Made by a program: the position numbers and the translations under genes. 64,000 nucleotides of DNA from Pseudomonadota bacterium (GTDB lineage Bacteria; Pseudomonadota; Gammaproteobacteria; Burkholderiales; Burkholderiaceae_C). The notes beneath the pieces were generated by a model. That model was given only the letters and a program-made list of their open reading frames with translations. It was not told where the DNA came from and searched no databases. Of the stretch, positions 1 through 7,755 are shown in pieces (position 1 is the stretch's first letter; each line of letters starts with the position of its first letter). Location: positions 124,001 through 188,000 of the forward strand of contig JAEZWW010000107.1 of assembly GCA_023442945.1 (NCBI GenBank), in the 5' to 3' direction.

Positions 1-117
1 CAAGGCTGCGGCGGACGGCGGGGTTGCACGGTCGAACGCCCAGGCGCTTTCCCACGCGCCGGCCTGGGCGAACTGGCCGCGCTGCGGCGCGGCTTGGAAG
101 GCGGGGTGGTGGCGCAT
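1..117 (-). CDS. Partial CDS, N-terminus only, function unknown
   Basis: An ATG at 117 on the minus strand opens a frame that runs off the window edge after 39 codons. Third positions are mostly G or C, as in the neighbouring genes, and the residues (MRHHPAFQAAP...) are compatible with a real N-terminus. I see no clear Shine-Dalgarno sequence and recognise no family. It could be a chance open frame in GC-rich DNA. Confidence 0.3.
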   Translation of the reverse strand, partial: MRHHPAFQAAPQRGQFAQAGAWESAWAFDRATPPSAAAL

Positions 118-176
118 GGTGGCGGGGCGTTGCGTCGCAGGTGCGTGGGGGTTGGGCGGGGATTTAGACAAAACAC

Positions 177-216
177 CGCGCCAGCCCTACAAACACCTGC
201 GCAGCCAGCTATCGAT
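177..216 (+). repeat. Dispersed palindromic repeat, copy 1
   Basis: Partial copy of the window-wide repeat: a CCAGCCCTAC arm, a CTGCGCAGCCAGCTAT arm and an ATCGAT tail. It lies between the partial gene at the left edge and the 3' end of the gene at 322. Confidence 0.7.
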
Positions 217-321
217 TGGGGAGTGGAGATCTGCGGCGGTGTAGACGGTCGAAAACGCGCATGGCCTGGCGCACGGCGCACGGCGCACGGCGCGCCCGCC
301 ATGCGCCAACGCGGGCCCGAT

Positions 322-1245
322 TCAGGCATCCGGGTCGTCCGGTTCTGCAGCCGGCGCGGTGCGGGCGGGCGCCATCAGCTCGGTGTCCAGCACGTGGTCG
401 GCGGAAAAGCCGCGCAGGCGCAGCGGGACTGCGCGGCACGAAGCGACGAAGTCCTTCACGTCCTTCGGCGGTGCGGTGTAGCCCAGCACAAAGCCGGTGT
501 CGTCCGGTCGACGGTGGCGCTCCAGCAAGGGTAGGGCGATGGCCAGCGGCACCAGGCAGTGGTCGCGCTGGCGCCGGAACCCCTTGTGCCACTGGCGCGG
601 GGCCAGCCGGTCGCGCACGACCAGCAGACAGTCGACCTCGGGCAGCGCGATCGGTATGCCGTCCGGCCAGGTCGCTGCGGTGATGGGGCGGCCCGCGTCG
701 GTGAAGAAGAGGACGGCGGGCACGAACGTGGCTTCGCCCAGCTGCGTTTGCAGGGCGCTGCGGTGCAGGTTCCACCGCCAGGCTTTCAGCAGCTTGGCCG
801 TGGGCAAGGCCATCACGGCTTCATCGGCTTGCGGCTGCTGCAGGATGCTGGTACAGGCAAACGCGTTGCCGGCCGCCCAACCGGCTTCCAGCAGGCCCAC
901 ATCGAACTCGCCGTCGCCCATGCCGCCCACCTGCGGGTCGTGCACGACCATGTCGAAGTGGGCGACCAGCGCCGCGACTTCGGGCGCGGCTTCGAGGATG
1001 AAGAACGAGGGCCGGAAGTAGTTGATGTTGAAGGCGACCGGGTAGGCGCCGCTGGCATCGTCCGGGTCGCTGGTGCCGGCCGCGGCGTCGCGGAACGCGA
1101 ACGAGAAATACACGCCCGTGTCTTCGTTTTGGTAGTGGGCGTCGTTGCCGTGCAGGGTGAAGTGCGGGCGCTGGCCGAAGTAGGCGCTGAACGCCGCCGC
1201 CGTCAGGGGGGCGCGGCGCGGCTTCAGGAAAAGGTCGTAGCTCAT
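322..1245 (-). CDS. Conserved hypothetical protein (MSYDLFLKPR-type)
   Basis: 307 residues from an ATG at 1245 with a GGAAG-like ribosome site upstream. The N-terminus MSYDLFLKPR, a YQNEDTGVYFSF segment near residue 40 and a NYFRPSFF segment near residue 75 resemble a widespread uncharacterised proteobacterial family that I know only as hypothetical. No signal peptide or membrane helix is visible, so a cytoplasmic protein is likely. The C-terminal tail (about 30 residues, Ala/Pro/Asp-rich) looks disordered. It is the first of a run of unrelated minus-strand single genes. I cannot assign a function. Confidence 0.75.
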   Translation of the reverse strand: MSYDLFLKPRRAPLTAAAFSAYFGQRPHFTLHGNDAHYQNEDTGVYFSFAFRDAAAGTSDPDDASGAYPVAFNINYFRPSFFILEAAPEVAALVAHFDMVVHDPQVGGMGDGEFDVGLLEAGWAAGNAFACTSILQQPQADEAVMALPTAKLLKAWRWNLHRSALQTQLGEATFVPAVLFFTDAGRPITAATWPDGIPIALPEVDCLLVVRDRLAPRQWHKGFRRQRDHCLVPLAIALPLLERHRRPDDTGFVLGYTAPPKDVKDFVASCRAVPLRLRGFSADHVLDTELMAPARTAPAAEPDDPDA

Positions 1246-1350
1246 GCGGGGGTGCTTCCGGGCGGGCGTGGCGCCGATGTTGGCACGGTGTGGCTGGCCG
1301 TACTGGCGTTGTCCGGCGCCGACGGTCTTGGCGTCAATTTATCAGGAAAA

Positions 1351-1400
1351 ATGGCCTTGGCCCTACAGCCACCGGCGCGGTCAGCTATTGAAAAAATAGT
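1351..1400 (+). repeat. Dispersed palindromic repeat, copy 2
   Basis: Contains CTTGGCCCTACAGCCAC, a GCGCGGTCAGCTATTGAAA arm and a closing AATAGT. It lies 3' of the exonuclease gene, whose stop is at 1431, and 5' of the gene starting at 1245. Confidence 0.8.
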
Positions 1401-1430
1401 GAGATGTCAGTGGACTTGGCACCACCAAGT

Positions 1431-1994
1431 TCATTCACCACCCTTCGCCAGGTTGGCGCGCAGCATGTTGCAGAACAAGGCGCCTTGCTCGACTGCGTCG
1501 TCCAGCGCCACGTGCGTGTGGGGCAGCTCGTCGAACCAGGTCTTGGGCATGCGGCGCTTGGTGCTGTCGCGGTAGCCGGTTTTCAACAGCGCCATGGCGT
1601 AGGTTTTCATGTCCAGCGCCGAATGGCTGAACGGGCTTTCACCCGTGAAGCGGATCAAATACCAGTAGATGAACAGAAAGTCGAAGCCGGCCGGGTAGGC
1701 CACAAACACCGGCTTGCCCGGCAGCGACCGGATCCAGGCGACGTAGGCGCGCATGGCCACGTCGGGCGCTTGCAGGTCCTGGCGGCATGCGGCCCAGGCC
1801 TCGGGCTGCGTGGCCCACCATTCGGCCGTCTTCGGGTCGGGCGCCGCGCCGTCCAGCGTGTGCAGGTTGGCGGTGAAAGTGCTCACCAACTGCTTGTCCG
1901 CCATGTACGCCGCCGAGCCAAAGCTCAGCATCGAATGCGGCCCGGGGATCGGGCCATCGGTTTCAACGTCGGTGCTGATGTAGATCTCGGGCAT
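1431..1994 (-). CDS. DEDDh-type 3'-5' exoribonuclease-like protein
   Basis: 187 residues from the ATG at 1994; a longer in-frame reading upstream has no family similarity. The DEDDh exonuclease signature is visible: DVET near residues 9-12 (first acidic pair), AGFDF in the middle (third acidic residue) and HVALDDAVEQG near the C-terminus (catalytic His plus last Asp). Overall it resembles small bacterial exonucleases of the Rv2179c type, which trim 3' overhangs of RNA using two metal ions. Cytoplasmic. It stands alone, with repeat copy 2 downstream. Substrate choice, RNA or DNA, is inference. Confidence 0.8.
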   Translation of the reverse strand: MPEIYISTDVETDGPIPGPHSMLSFGSAAYMADKQLVSTFTANLHTLDGAAPDPKTAEWWATQPEAWAACRQDLQAPDVAMRAYVAWIRSLPGKPVFVAYPAGFDFLFIYWYLIRFTGESPFSHSALDMKTYAMALLKTGYRDSTKRRMPKTWFDELPHTHVALDDAVEQGALFCNMLRANLAKGGE

Positions 1995-2149
1995 GGGGTG
2001 AAATGTTGCCAAGCAGGTGGCATCTTGCCTCGGGTTGAAATTCGGGGCGATCTTCCAAGGAAGCCCGCCATCCACCCATTCGGCGCTCTACCGTTTCAGT
2101 GAGGACCTGGCGCAGCGTGAAAATCCTTTGTGCGCGCATCTGTGGGCCA

Positions 2150-2608
2150 TCAGGTCGTGGTTGAAGCAGATGAGTCGCCCGGTGGCGCGCCGGTCGCGCC
2201 CATGCGTCGCAGGTACGCGGCCAACAGGCCAATGCGGTCTTCCCTTTCCAAGTAGTACTCGATTTCGAGCGCGCGAAAGCGGGAGTGATCGGCAATCTGA
2301 TCTAGGACAGCCGCGCGCGCATCTCGCTCGCGTGGCAACGGCAGGGTGGGGATGTCCTGATTGGCCGCGTCCAACAGGGACGCGGTTTGCATGGCGCCGA
2401 TGTCGCGCAGCGCCTGAACGGTGAGCGCTGCCAGTTCGCCGCCGGTGTTGAAGTAATACTGATCGAAACCGCCGTTGTTGACTTCGGCATCCAACAGCCA
2501 AACGCCCACAGCCGTCGCCTCTGCGGGTGACAGTGCCTCAAGGCCGCCGGCCACATACTTGTCGAGCCAAGGAGCAATGGCACTGAGGGCGTCGTCAAGG
2601 TCGCTCAT
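2150..2608 (-). CDS. DUF4375 (DMP19-like) domain protein
   Basis: 152 residues from the ATG at 2608. The segment VNNGGFDQYYFNTGGE near residues 43-58 is the hallmark of the DUF4375/DMP19-like fold, followed by a mostly helical body ending in LEIEYYLEREDRIGLLAAYLRR. No signal peptide. Members of this family sit in accessory regions and some lie near secreted toxins, but nothing here proves an immunity role. Its ATG overlaps by one base (TGATG) the stop of the read-through frame of the upstream gene, which may be chance because that gene looks frameshifted. Confidence 0.65.
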   Translation of the reverse strand: MSDLDDALSAIAPWLDKYVAGGLEALSPAEATAVGVWLLDAEVNNGGFDQYYFNTGGELAALTVQALRDIGAMQTASLLDAANQDIPTLPLPRERDARAAVLDQIADHSRFRALEIEYYLEREDRIGLLAAYLRRMGATGAPPGDSSASTTT

Positions 2609-3267
2609 CAGGCTGGGCCGCGCAAATGGCGTTCAAGGCTGGAGCCATGCTCTTGGGCGCCGAATCCGAAGCGCCGGCGATCCGCAAGGCGCTCACCCCA
2701 TCTTGAACAGGGATTGGAGCGAAATAGGTCAGCGGCCCTACAACCGTCTGCGCAGCAAGCTATCAAAAGTGAAGTTGATCTGCGCCTGACACGAGGCCGA
2801 TTCTTCATACCCCGCCGGTTCAAACCGCGTACACCATCATCGTCAGGTAAAAAGCGCGCGATCCGGTCCCAGCGCTTTTCCAGCGTCTCTTCCGACGCCA
2901 GCGGGAAGGCGTAGTGCGCCTCGGCCCCATCCGCCAGGGGATGCGCGCGCTTGAATTGCCCTTCGCGGCCCCCTGCAGGCGCCCAACCGCAGCAGGCGAA
3001 CGCCAGCGGTGCCATGCCGTACTTGCGGATCAGCAGCGCTTCCACGGCCCGCGCGTGGCGGCAGGGGACGGCGTACACGGACCGGCACAGCACCTGCGTG
3101 TCGCCGCTGGGGCGTTCACTGCGCAGCCACTGGGCGTGCGGCACTCTCAGCCCGTGCACCACCATCAGGTCCCTGGCGCAGGTGGCCTTGACTGGGGCAA
3201 CGGCGTGCGCCATGCGCCAGGCGGGGGCAAGCGCGAAGGTGGTCAAAAATAGGCGGCGGGTCTTCAC
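2608..3267 (-). CDS. DUF4952-like exported protein, probable frameshift near 2848
   Basis: From a GTG at 3267 (VKTRRLFLTTFALAPAW, a short hydrophobic export signal ending near AHA) the frame contains CCGWAPAGGREGQF, typical of small DUF4952-type proteins. After ...WDRIARF the frame as written continues for about 90 low-quality codons that include repeat copy 3. Dropping one T from the TTTTT run at about 2847-2851 gives FYLTMMVYAV and a TGA at 2822-2820, a much more plausible protein end at about 148 residues. So either a one-base insertion or a sequencing error extends the frame. The start is uncertain: there is no good ribosome site, and another GTG lies at 3306. Confidence 0.5.
   Translation of the reverse strand: MKTRRLFLTTFALAPAWRMAHAVAPVKATCARDLMVVHGLRVPHAQWLRSERPSGDTQVLCRSVYAVPCRHARAVEALLIRKYGMAPLAFACCGWAPAGGREGQFKRAHPLADGAEAHYAFPLASEETLEKRWDRIARFLPDDDGVRGLNRRGMKNRPRVRRRSTSLLIACCADGCRAADLFRSNPCSRWGERLADRRRFGFGAQEHGSSLERHLRGPA
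2721..2774 (+). repeat. Dispersed palindromic repeat, copy 3
   Basis: GCGGCCCTACAACCGTC followed by TGCGCAGCAAGCTATC. It lies immediately downstream of the probable true end of the DUF4952-like gene and inside its read-through frame. Confidence 0.75.
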
Positions 3268-3315
3268 GGAGACAGAAGGGTTGAGCTGCCTGTGGTCACG
3301 ACCCACACGTCGGGC

Positions 3316-3531
3316 TTAGCCCTTGGCGCGCGCACTGCGCCAGTCGTGAAAGTCGTTGAAGGACTGGCCCTGGCGCTCGCGTTTCCACGCGTCAAAGTCC
3401 GCGTCCATTTGCCCCATGTGTTGTTCGCGCCATTGGCGGTACTGGGCGTCCACGCCTTCGGGATGGTGGGCGCTGTTCTGTTCGTGACGGCGCGCGTCTT
3501 GCGATTGGTCGTTGCCTTGGTGCGTTCCCAT
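3316..3531 (-). CDS. Small charged conserved hypothetical protein
   Basis: 71 residues. The ATG at 3531 is chosen because AAAGGA lies 8 bases upstream. The protein is very hydrophilic, with spaced W/R/F positions: YRQWREQHMGQMDADFDAWKRERQ, then FNDFHDWRSAR. Three similar YxxWR/FxxWK units suggest a short helical repeat. Similar small proteins occur across Burkholderiales next to stress or regulatory genes, but I know no assigned function. Transcribed toward the GTG of the DUF4952-like gene, 48 bases away. Confidence 0.65.
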   Translation of the reverse strand: MGTHQGNDQSQDARRHEQNSAHHPEGVDAQYRQWREQHMGQMDADFDAWKRERQGQSFNDFHDWRSARAKG

Positions 3532-3676
3532 GATGGCGATCCTTTCGGTCAAAGAGGGTCAGGATAGCCCAACCAGCATGGCGGACGGGCGGGTATCGCT
3601 AAGGGGCCACCAGGGATGAGCGGCGGAAGTTTGGGCCCGCGGGCGTCTCGTGTGAGCAAGTCCCACTACCGCTTGA

Positions 3677-4054
3677 CTAAGCAGAAGCGCCAGGCGATCG
3701 ATCAGCAATCTTCGGCCGCTCACGCTTCGGCAGGCTGCCCACCGCCTTGTCGTAGGACCAGGCGACGAGCTCCCGCAAATAGTCGGGCGGGAAGCGGCGG
3801 ACGTCCACGATCGTGACCCAGTGGAACCGGGCCATGTACCGCGCCGGCTTGACGCCGGGAATGTCCGTCAGCTCCACAAACCGATCGGGCGTGACGCGGA
3901 TGCTGAAACGCCACTTTTCCGGATCGCTGGTCTTGAAATAGGCGAATTGCTTGCCACCGACCGCATAGACCAGGACGTTGCTGGGCGGGCCGACTGCTTC
4001 AGCGGACGAGCCAGGAAAGCCGCTGCAAAGCGCTTTGACGTCATTCACGTTCAT
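3677..4054 (-). CDS. MmcQ/YjbR family DNA-binding-like protein
   Basis: 125 residues from the ATG at 4054. The family pattern is clear: MNVNDVKALCSGFPGSS at the start, VLVYAVGGKQFAYFK, KWRFSIRVTPDRF, then ARFHWVTIVD and YLRELVAWSYDKAV. YjbR proteins are about 120 residues with a CyaY-like fold and a double-wing arrangement proposed to bind DNA; their biological role is unclear. The length matches. It stands alone between a small hypothetical gene and a membrane protein gene. Confidence 0.85.
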   Translation of the reverse strand: MNVNDVKALCSGFPGSSAEAVGPPSNVLVYAVGGKQFAYFKTSDPEKWRFSIRVTPDRFVELTDIPGVKPARYMARFHWVTIVDVRRFPPDYLRELVAWSYDKAVGSLPKRERPKIADRSPGASA

Positions 4055-4200
4055 GTCGGTGGAAGGCAGGATTCGACCCGCATTCTGGTGCGGAAGCGGC
4101 CCTGTAGGTCGGCGCTCAGATTCGCACTTTGGGTGGTCAAGCCGCCAGCGCAGGGGCGTTGCCGGGCGAAAAGGTCCGACGTGCAACGCGACGAGTCCAG

Positions 4201-4539
4201 TCACAGCAGCTGCCCGCGCAGCCTCCAACGCCAGTACGCGTAGCGCAACAGCTTGCCGCAGCCGATGGCCAACAGGTACACGAAGGCAAAAAACCGCCAG
4301 TCTTCCCCCCTTGGGGCCAGGTCAAACAGGCGCAGGGCGAGCAGCGGCGGACCCCAGCCGATGGCCAACACCAAGGGCGATTTCACCAGCAGCGCGCCGA
4401 ACAAAATCGCGGCAAGCGAGTTGTCGCCAAACGGCAGCCAAGGTGGCGGGAGGCGACGGGCCTTGCTTTCCCATTGGGTCGTCAGCAGCGTCCCCACTGG
4501 GACGCCTGTCAGCACGGCGATGAGGGCAAGTTGGAACAT
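4201..4539 (-). CDS. Hypothetical membrane protein
   Basis: 112 residues from an ATG at 4539. A hydrophobic N-terminal segment (residues 3-20), a second (about 43-60) and a third (about 82-96) suggest three membrane helices, ending in a basic tail (RYAYWRWRLRGQLL). No recognised domain. The stop lies about 145 bases before the MmcQ/YjbR start, so the two could be cotranscribed, but no overlap supports this. Confidence 0.55.
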   Translation of the reverse strand: MFQLALIAVLTGVPVGTLLTTQWESKARRLPPPWLPFGDNSLAAILFGALLVKSPLVLAIGWGPPLLALRLFDLAPRGEDWRFFAFVYLLAIGCGKLLRYAYWRWRLRGQLL

Positions 4540-4642
4540 CGGGTCGATTCAAACAGACATGGAGAGGGCGCGCCCGCGAGAATGCGGCCGACTGGCCCCG
4601 CAGCGTGGAAGCCGTCGCCCAAGCGGAGGAAAGCCCACAGCT

Positions 4643-5191
4643 TTACCGCTTGAACCGACGCAACACATCCTTGGCGGCCTTCTTCGACCGCATTTCATGA
4701 ACAAGGATCGGGACGAGCTGCCACGCCGTCGCGCCGTCCAGGCCCCGTGCGGGCGCCAGATTCATGAGCGCGATCAGCAAGCTGAGATAGCCAAGGATGG
4801 CGACGACGATGGCGGCTAACGATGGCGTGCCCAGCGATGTGGTCTGGCTCAGGACGATGAGCGGAATGGCCACCGCCAACTGCGCCAGCACGCCACCCCA
4901 GGCGATGGTCGCCTCGTCCTTCAGGTTGTCCGGCTGTTGGTACTGACAGACGCCATGCAGAAACGCGATGGTGATGTTCTCCGGCGCCCAACCCAAGCGT
5001 TTGGCGAGGTACGCATGGCTCGCCTCATGCAGCAGGATCACGCCAAAGTAGCAAGCTACGGCCACCAGCGCCTGCACAGGCTGGCGGGCCAGCACGCCCA
5101 ACAAGATGCCCGCTGCGACCAACGCCGACCAATAGATGTGGAGCCGGGCGCCAAAAAGCGTGGGGCGTTGGAGGGTGATGCAGCCGCGCAT
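4643..5191 (-). CDS. M50-type (site-2 protease-like) membrane metallopeptidase
   Basis: 182 residues from the ATG at 5191 (a TTG lies 33 bases further upstream). The zinc motif HEASH near residues 65-69 is followed by a distal NLAPARGLDG motif near residue 150, which supplies the third zinc ligand in M50 proteases. Hydrophobic helices flank both motifs, giving the compact SREBP/SpoIVFB-like core with no PDZ domain. It would cleave membrane-embedded substrates, which cannot be named from context. Located in the inner membrane. Confidence 0.85.
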   Translation of the reverse strand: MRGCITLQRPTLFGARLHIYWSALVAAGILLGVLARQPVQALVAVACYFGVILLHEASHAYLAKRLGWAPENITIAFLHGVCQYQQPDNLKDEATIAWGGVLAQLAVAIPLIVLSQTTSLGTPSLAAIVVAILGYLSLLIALMNLAPARGLDGATAWQLVPILVHEMRSKKAAKDVLRRFKR

Positions 5192-5294
5192 GGTGTGGGG
5201 GAAGGCCAACCGCAGTCGGCGCAATGCCTTGGTCTATCAGATGCCGGTGCTGTGGCGCGGGGCGTGCCTCAAAAGAGGTACGTCGCGGGCTGGT

Positions 5295-5735
5295 TCAACG
5301 GCGTATGGGTTTGAAATAGACGATCTCAGGATCGCCCTCGTCCAGATTTTCGATCATGCCACTGCGCACAAAGCCGGCGCGAGCGAACAGCGCCTGCGCG
5401 CGCTGGTTGGAGGCATTGGTGCTGGTGAACATCTTGGTGGTGCGGCACTGGCGCTCTGCCTCTGCCAGCAGGGCTAGGCCCACGCCCCGGCCCTGGTGCT
5501 CGCCCGCTACGCAGATCAGCGCCACAAATCCGTGGCCGAAGAAGCCGTGGTCCAGCACCACGAACCCGAGCAGCATGTCATTGGCCATGGTCAAGATGCA
5601 AGACCCCTGCTGTACCCAGCTGCGCAGGTCGTGCCTACGGCCTTCGTGGCTTTGAGCGTAGGCGTCGCACGCATACAGCAGCCGCAAATCGGCTTCAGTC
5701 GCGTGGCGGAACGAGAGACTTGGGGTGGCAGACAT
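5295..5735 (-). CDS. GNAT family N-acetyltransferase
   Basis: 146 residues from the ATG at 5735; the extra N-terminal residues of a longer frame do not belong to the fold. The GNAT core is visible: the acetyl-CoA loop motif GEHQGRGVGLALL (Q/RxxGxG/A) in the middle and NASNQRAQALFARAGFVRSG near the C-terminus, which is the usual motif B ending. Predicted to transfer an acetyl group from acetyl-CoA to an amine; the substrate is unknown. Single domain, cytoplasmic. Confidence 0.85.
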   Translation of the reverse strand: MSATPSLSFRHATEADLRLLYACDAYAQSHEGRRHDLRSWVQQGSCILTMANDMLLGFVVLDHGFFGHGFVALICVAGEHQGRGVGLALLAEAERQCRTTKMFTSTNASNQRAQALFARAGFVRSGMIENLDEGDPEIVYFKPIRR

Positions 5736-5881
5736 TGGGGCGGGACGGACTAATGGAGCAGTCTGGCGCTCAATTCGCTCGGCGCTACTTGGGCCGCGTG
5801 CGTGGGGGAGCGCAACGATGTACCCGTCCGACGCTGTGAAAAAAAGAGCTGGTCGCGCAGGCGGGCTGCGAAGTTCCAGCG

Positions 5882-6298
5882 TCATTTCCTAGCTTCGAAC
5901 CTGCGGACTCGCCATGTGTCGCGTTTCTTGTATGTGAACTCGGGATGGTGAGCAGCAATGGGGGCCGCCAAAGCGATCAAGACCTCAGCAGATGTGCTGG
6001 CCAAGTGAACGTCGGATTCATGGCATACGCGGACCGAAAAAGACCCGTCAGAAGCATCGATCAACAAGTCGCTTGCCCCAGGCGTGAAGATCCCGGCTTC
6101 GATTGACGAGGCAATGAAGGCCGCAAGCGCGGGAACGGGGACGATCTGCGCTTGCCAAAGGTCGTCGATCGGCAAATTGCAATCCCAGCCGTACATGGCT
6201 GCGCAGTCGATGAATCCGAGTGCAGCAAAGATAGCGGGTAGTTCACCAAGATAAGCGAGGATCTCGTTTTTGGTGAGACCGGCTGACACGTAATGCAT
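5882..6298 (-). CDS. Hypothetical protein coupled to a nucleotidyltransferase
   Basis: 138 residues from the ATG at 6298, whose A is the last base of the upstream gene's TGA stop (TGATG), so translation is probably coupled. An in-frame ATG at 6307 would add three residues. Soluble, with no recognised motif; MYGWDCNLPIDDLW and SFSVRVCHESDVHLAST are the most distinctive stretches. The coupling suggests it works with the RlaP-type nucleotidyltransferase, but the function is unknown. Confidence 0.65.
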   Translation of the reverse strand: MHYVSAGLTKNEILAYLGELPAIFAALGFIDCAAMYGWDCNLPIDDLWQAQIVPVPALAAFIASSIEAGIFTPGASDLLIDASDGSFSVRVCHESDVHLASTSAEVLIALAAPIAAHHPEFTYKKRDTWRVRRFEARK

Positions 6299-7089
6299 CA
6301 AGGCCATGCGGCGCTCAGACACGCTCGAAAGAGGCGATTGAGATCCGGCAGGGCGTCATTGCGTTCCTCCCGCGAAGGACACTGCGTTTCGAGCCGCTCA
6401 AGCTCAGCCTCGATGAAGGCGTGAATAGCTGGAACTTGTGGCTCAAGCCCCATTTCAGGGGAGTTGCGCTTGCGCTCAAGAAGTATTTGGATGGCATCGA
6501 CCAGCGGTTGTACGTCCTGAACGAGCGGCAACAGACGGGCAAACTCTATCGGCGCTGCGGTGCCAAACCGTTCGAGCCACCGCACTGCCAGCAATGGTCG
6601 CAGCACATAGAAGTACTTCTTGAGCGGCACGAGTTCCGATTTAAGGTAACCGCGGTAGTTGGTCTTGGCCATGCTGCGGTAGTGATGCACGCCGCTGACG
6701 CACGAGTAGACGGCAGGGAGCATTTTTCTAGCAAGACGGGCGAAGTCTCCGAATTCAGAATAGACGATGGGTGACTGAATCCATTCGACAAACGCAGGGT
6801 TCGACTTCCAGAACAGCCTCAAGGCTTTACGGAGGTCCCAGCCGTTGAGGTCAATGTCATCGACAATCGGGTACTCAATCACATCGCGTTGCTCTTCCAG
6901 GCCGACCGACAGATACCAGTCTGGCCGATTCACGTAGATGAAGCGCGCATCGAAGTCGCTGTTGGGAGATTCAAAACCCCATGCCCGACTGCCTGATTCG
7001 ACCGCCAGCAGGACGCGGACCTGATGATCTTCCTCGGCGCGTCGAATGCGGAGGAGGATTTCAGTGCGAACATCGTCGGGAATCATCAT
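6298..7089 (-). CDS. RlaP/YcgL-type predicted nucleotidyltransferase
   Basis: 263 residues from the ATG at 7089 (a second ATG follows directly). The polymerase-beta superfamily motif is clear: ESGSRAWGFESPNSDFDARFIY at residues 31-52, with the GS and the DxD-like SDFDAR that bind metal and nucleotide. RlaP-type proteins carry a minimal nucleotidyltransferase domain followed by a helical region, as here. Some are linked to RNA ligases or phage defence, but their reaction is not established. The downstream hypothetical gene overlaps by one base, so the pair forms a small operon. Confidence 0.85.
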   Translation of the reverse strand: MMIPDDVRTEILLRIRRAEEDHQVRVLLAVESGSRAWGFESPNSDFDARFIYVNRPDWYLSVGLEEQRDVIEYPIVDDIDLNGWDLRKALRLFWKSNPAFVEWIQSPIVYSEFGDFARLARKMLPAVYSCVSGVHHYRSMAKTNYRGYLKSELVPLKKYFYVLRPLLAVRWLERFGTAAPIEFARLLPLVQDVQPLVDAIQILLERKRNSPEMGLEPQVPAIHAFIEAELERLETQCPSREERNDALPDLNRLFRACLSAAWP

Positions 7090-7157
7090 GGCTCTGGCGT
7101 AGTGATTGCGGAGCGTGCCGGACGCAAAGCGTCGAATCGCGGAGTATGCGAGCGTCG

Positions 7158-7625
7158 CTAACGGAGGGTGTTCACTGGAAGGTTCCGCTGCGGATGCACT
7201 ACGGTGCCGTTTGACTGCTCATAGCGAAGCTTGCCTTCGTGCCGATGAACCCGGGTGATTTCTGGCGTATTGGGAGCAACAAAGTCGTCAACCACATCAA
7301 TGCCATCGGGCCGGTGCTCGACCGCGAAGTAGCGATTTTGCGCGCTGCCGGGCAATTCCACGTAGACCAGATCAAGCGACGGATCCAACTTGCCGCGAAC
7401 CTGATTGGCGATGAAGAAGCCCAGACCGGGTGATTGAAGCCTGAACAAGCTACTGATCAACTCCTCGCTGTTCGAAAATCGGGGCCCGAAAGGCGCTCGC
7501 CGGGGGTCCGGTGCCTGATGAGAGGCCTCAGGAGGCACCGAGCTGGTTCGATCCGAATGGGCAACGGGCGAGCAGCCGCCAGCGAAGACGGCCGTGACGA
7601 GCAGAAGTGCCGTCGCCCGTTTCAT
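7158..7625 (-). CDS. Hypothetical lipoprotein
   Basis: 155 residues from the ATG at 7625. The N-terminus MKRATALLLVTAVFAGGC is a lipoprotein signal with Cys18 as the lipidated residue, followed by a Ser/Pro-rich linker. The mature part has no known domain; LDLVYVELPGSAQNRYFAVEH and IDVVDDFVAPNTPEITRVHRH suggest a beta-rich periplasmic module. Anchored in the outer or inner membrane. No partner gene is apparent. Confidence 0.7.
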   Translation of the reverse strand: MKRATALLLVTAVFAGGCSPVAHSDRTSSVPPEASHQAPDPRRAPFGPRFSNSEELISSLFRLQSPGLGFFIANQVRGKLDPSLDLVYVELPGSAQNRYFAVEHRPDGIDVVDDFVAPNTPEITRVHRHEGKLRYEQSNGTVVHPQRNLPVNTLR

Positions 7626-7755
7626 GGTCCGGTTTTGGGTACGGTGGAGGGCGATACGGGCACTTTGAGACTCCGATTGACATTGGGGCGGCGTCACCGT
7701 CCCCCAGTTGGGCGATCAAGCCGGGAGGAATGACCTCCCTGCTATCCGGCAGGCC

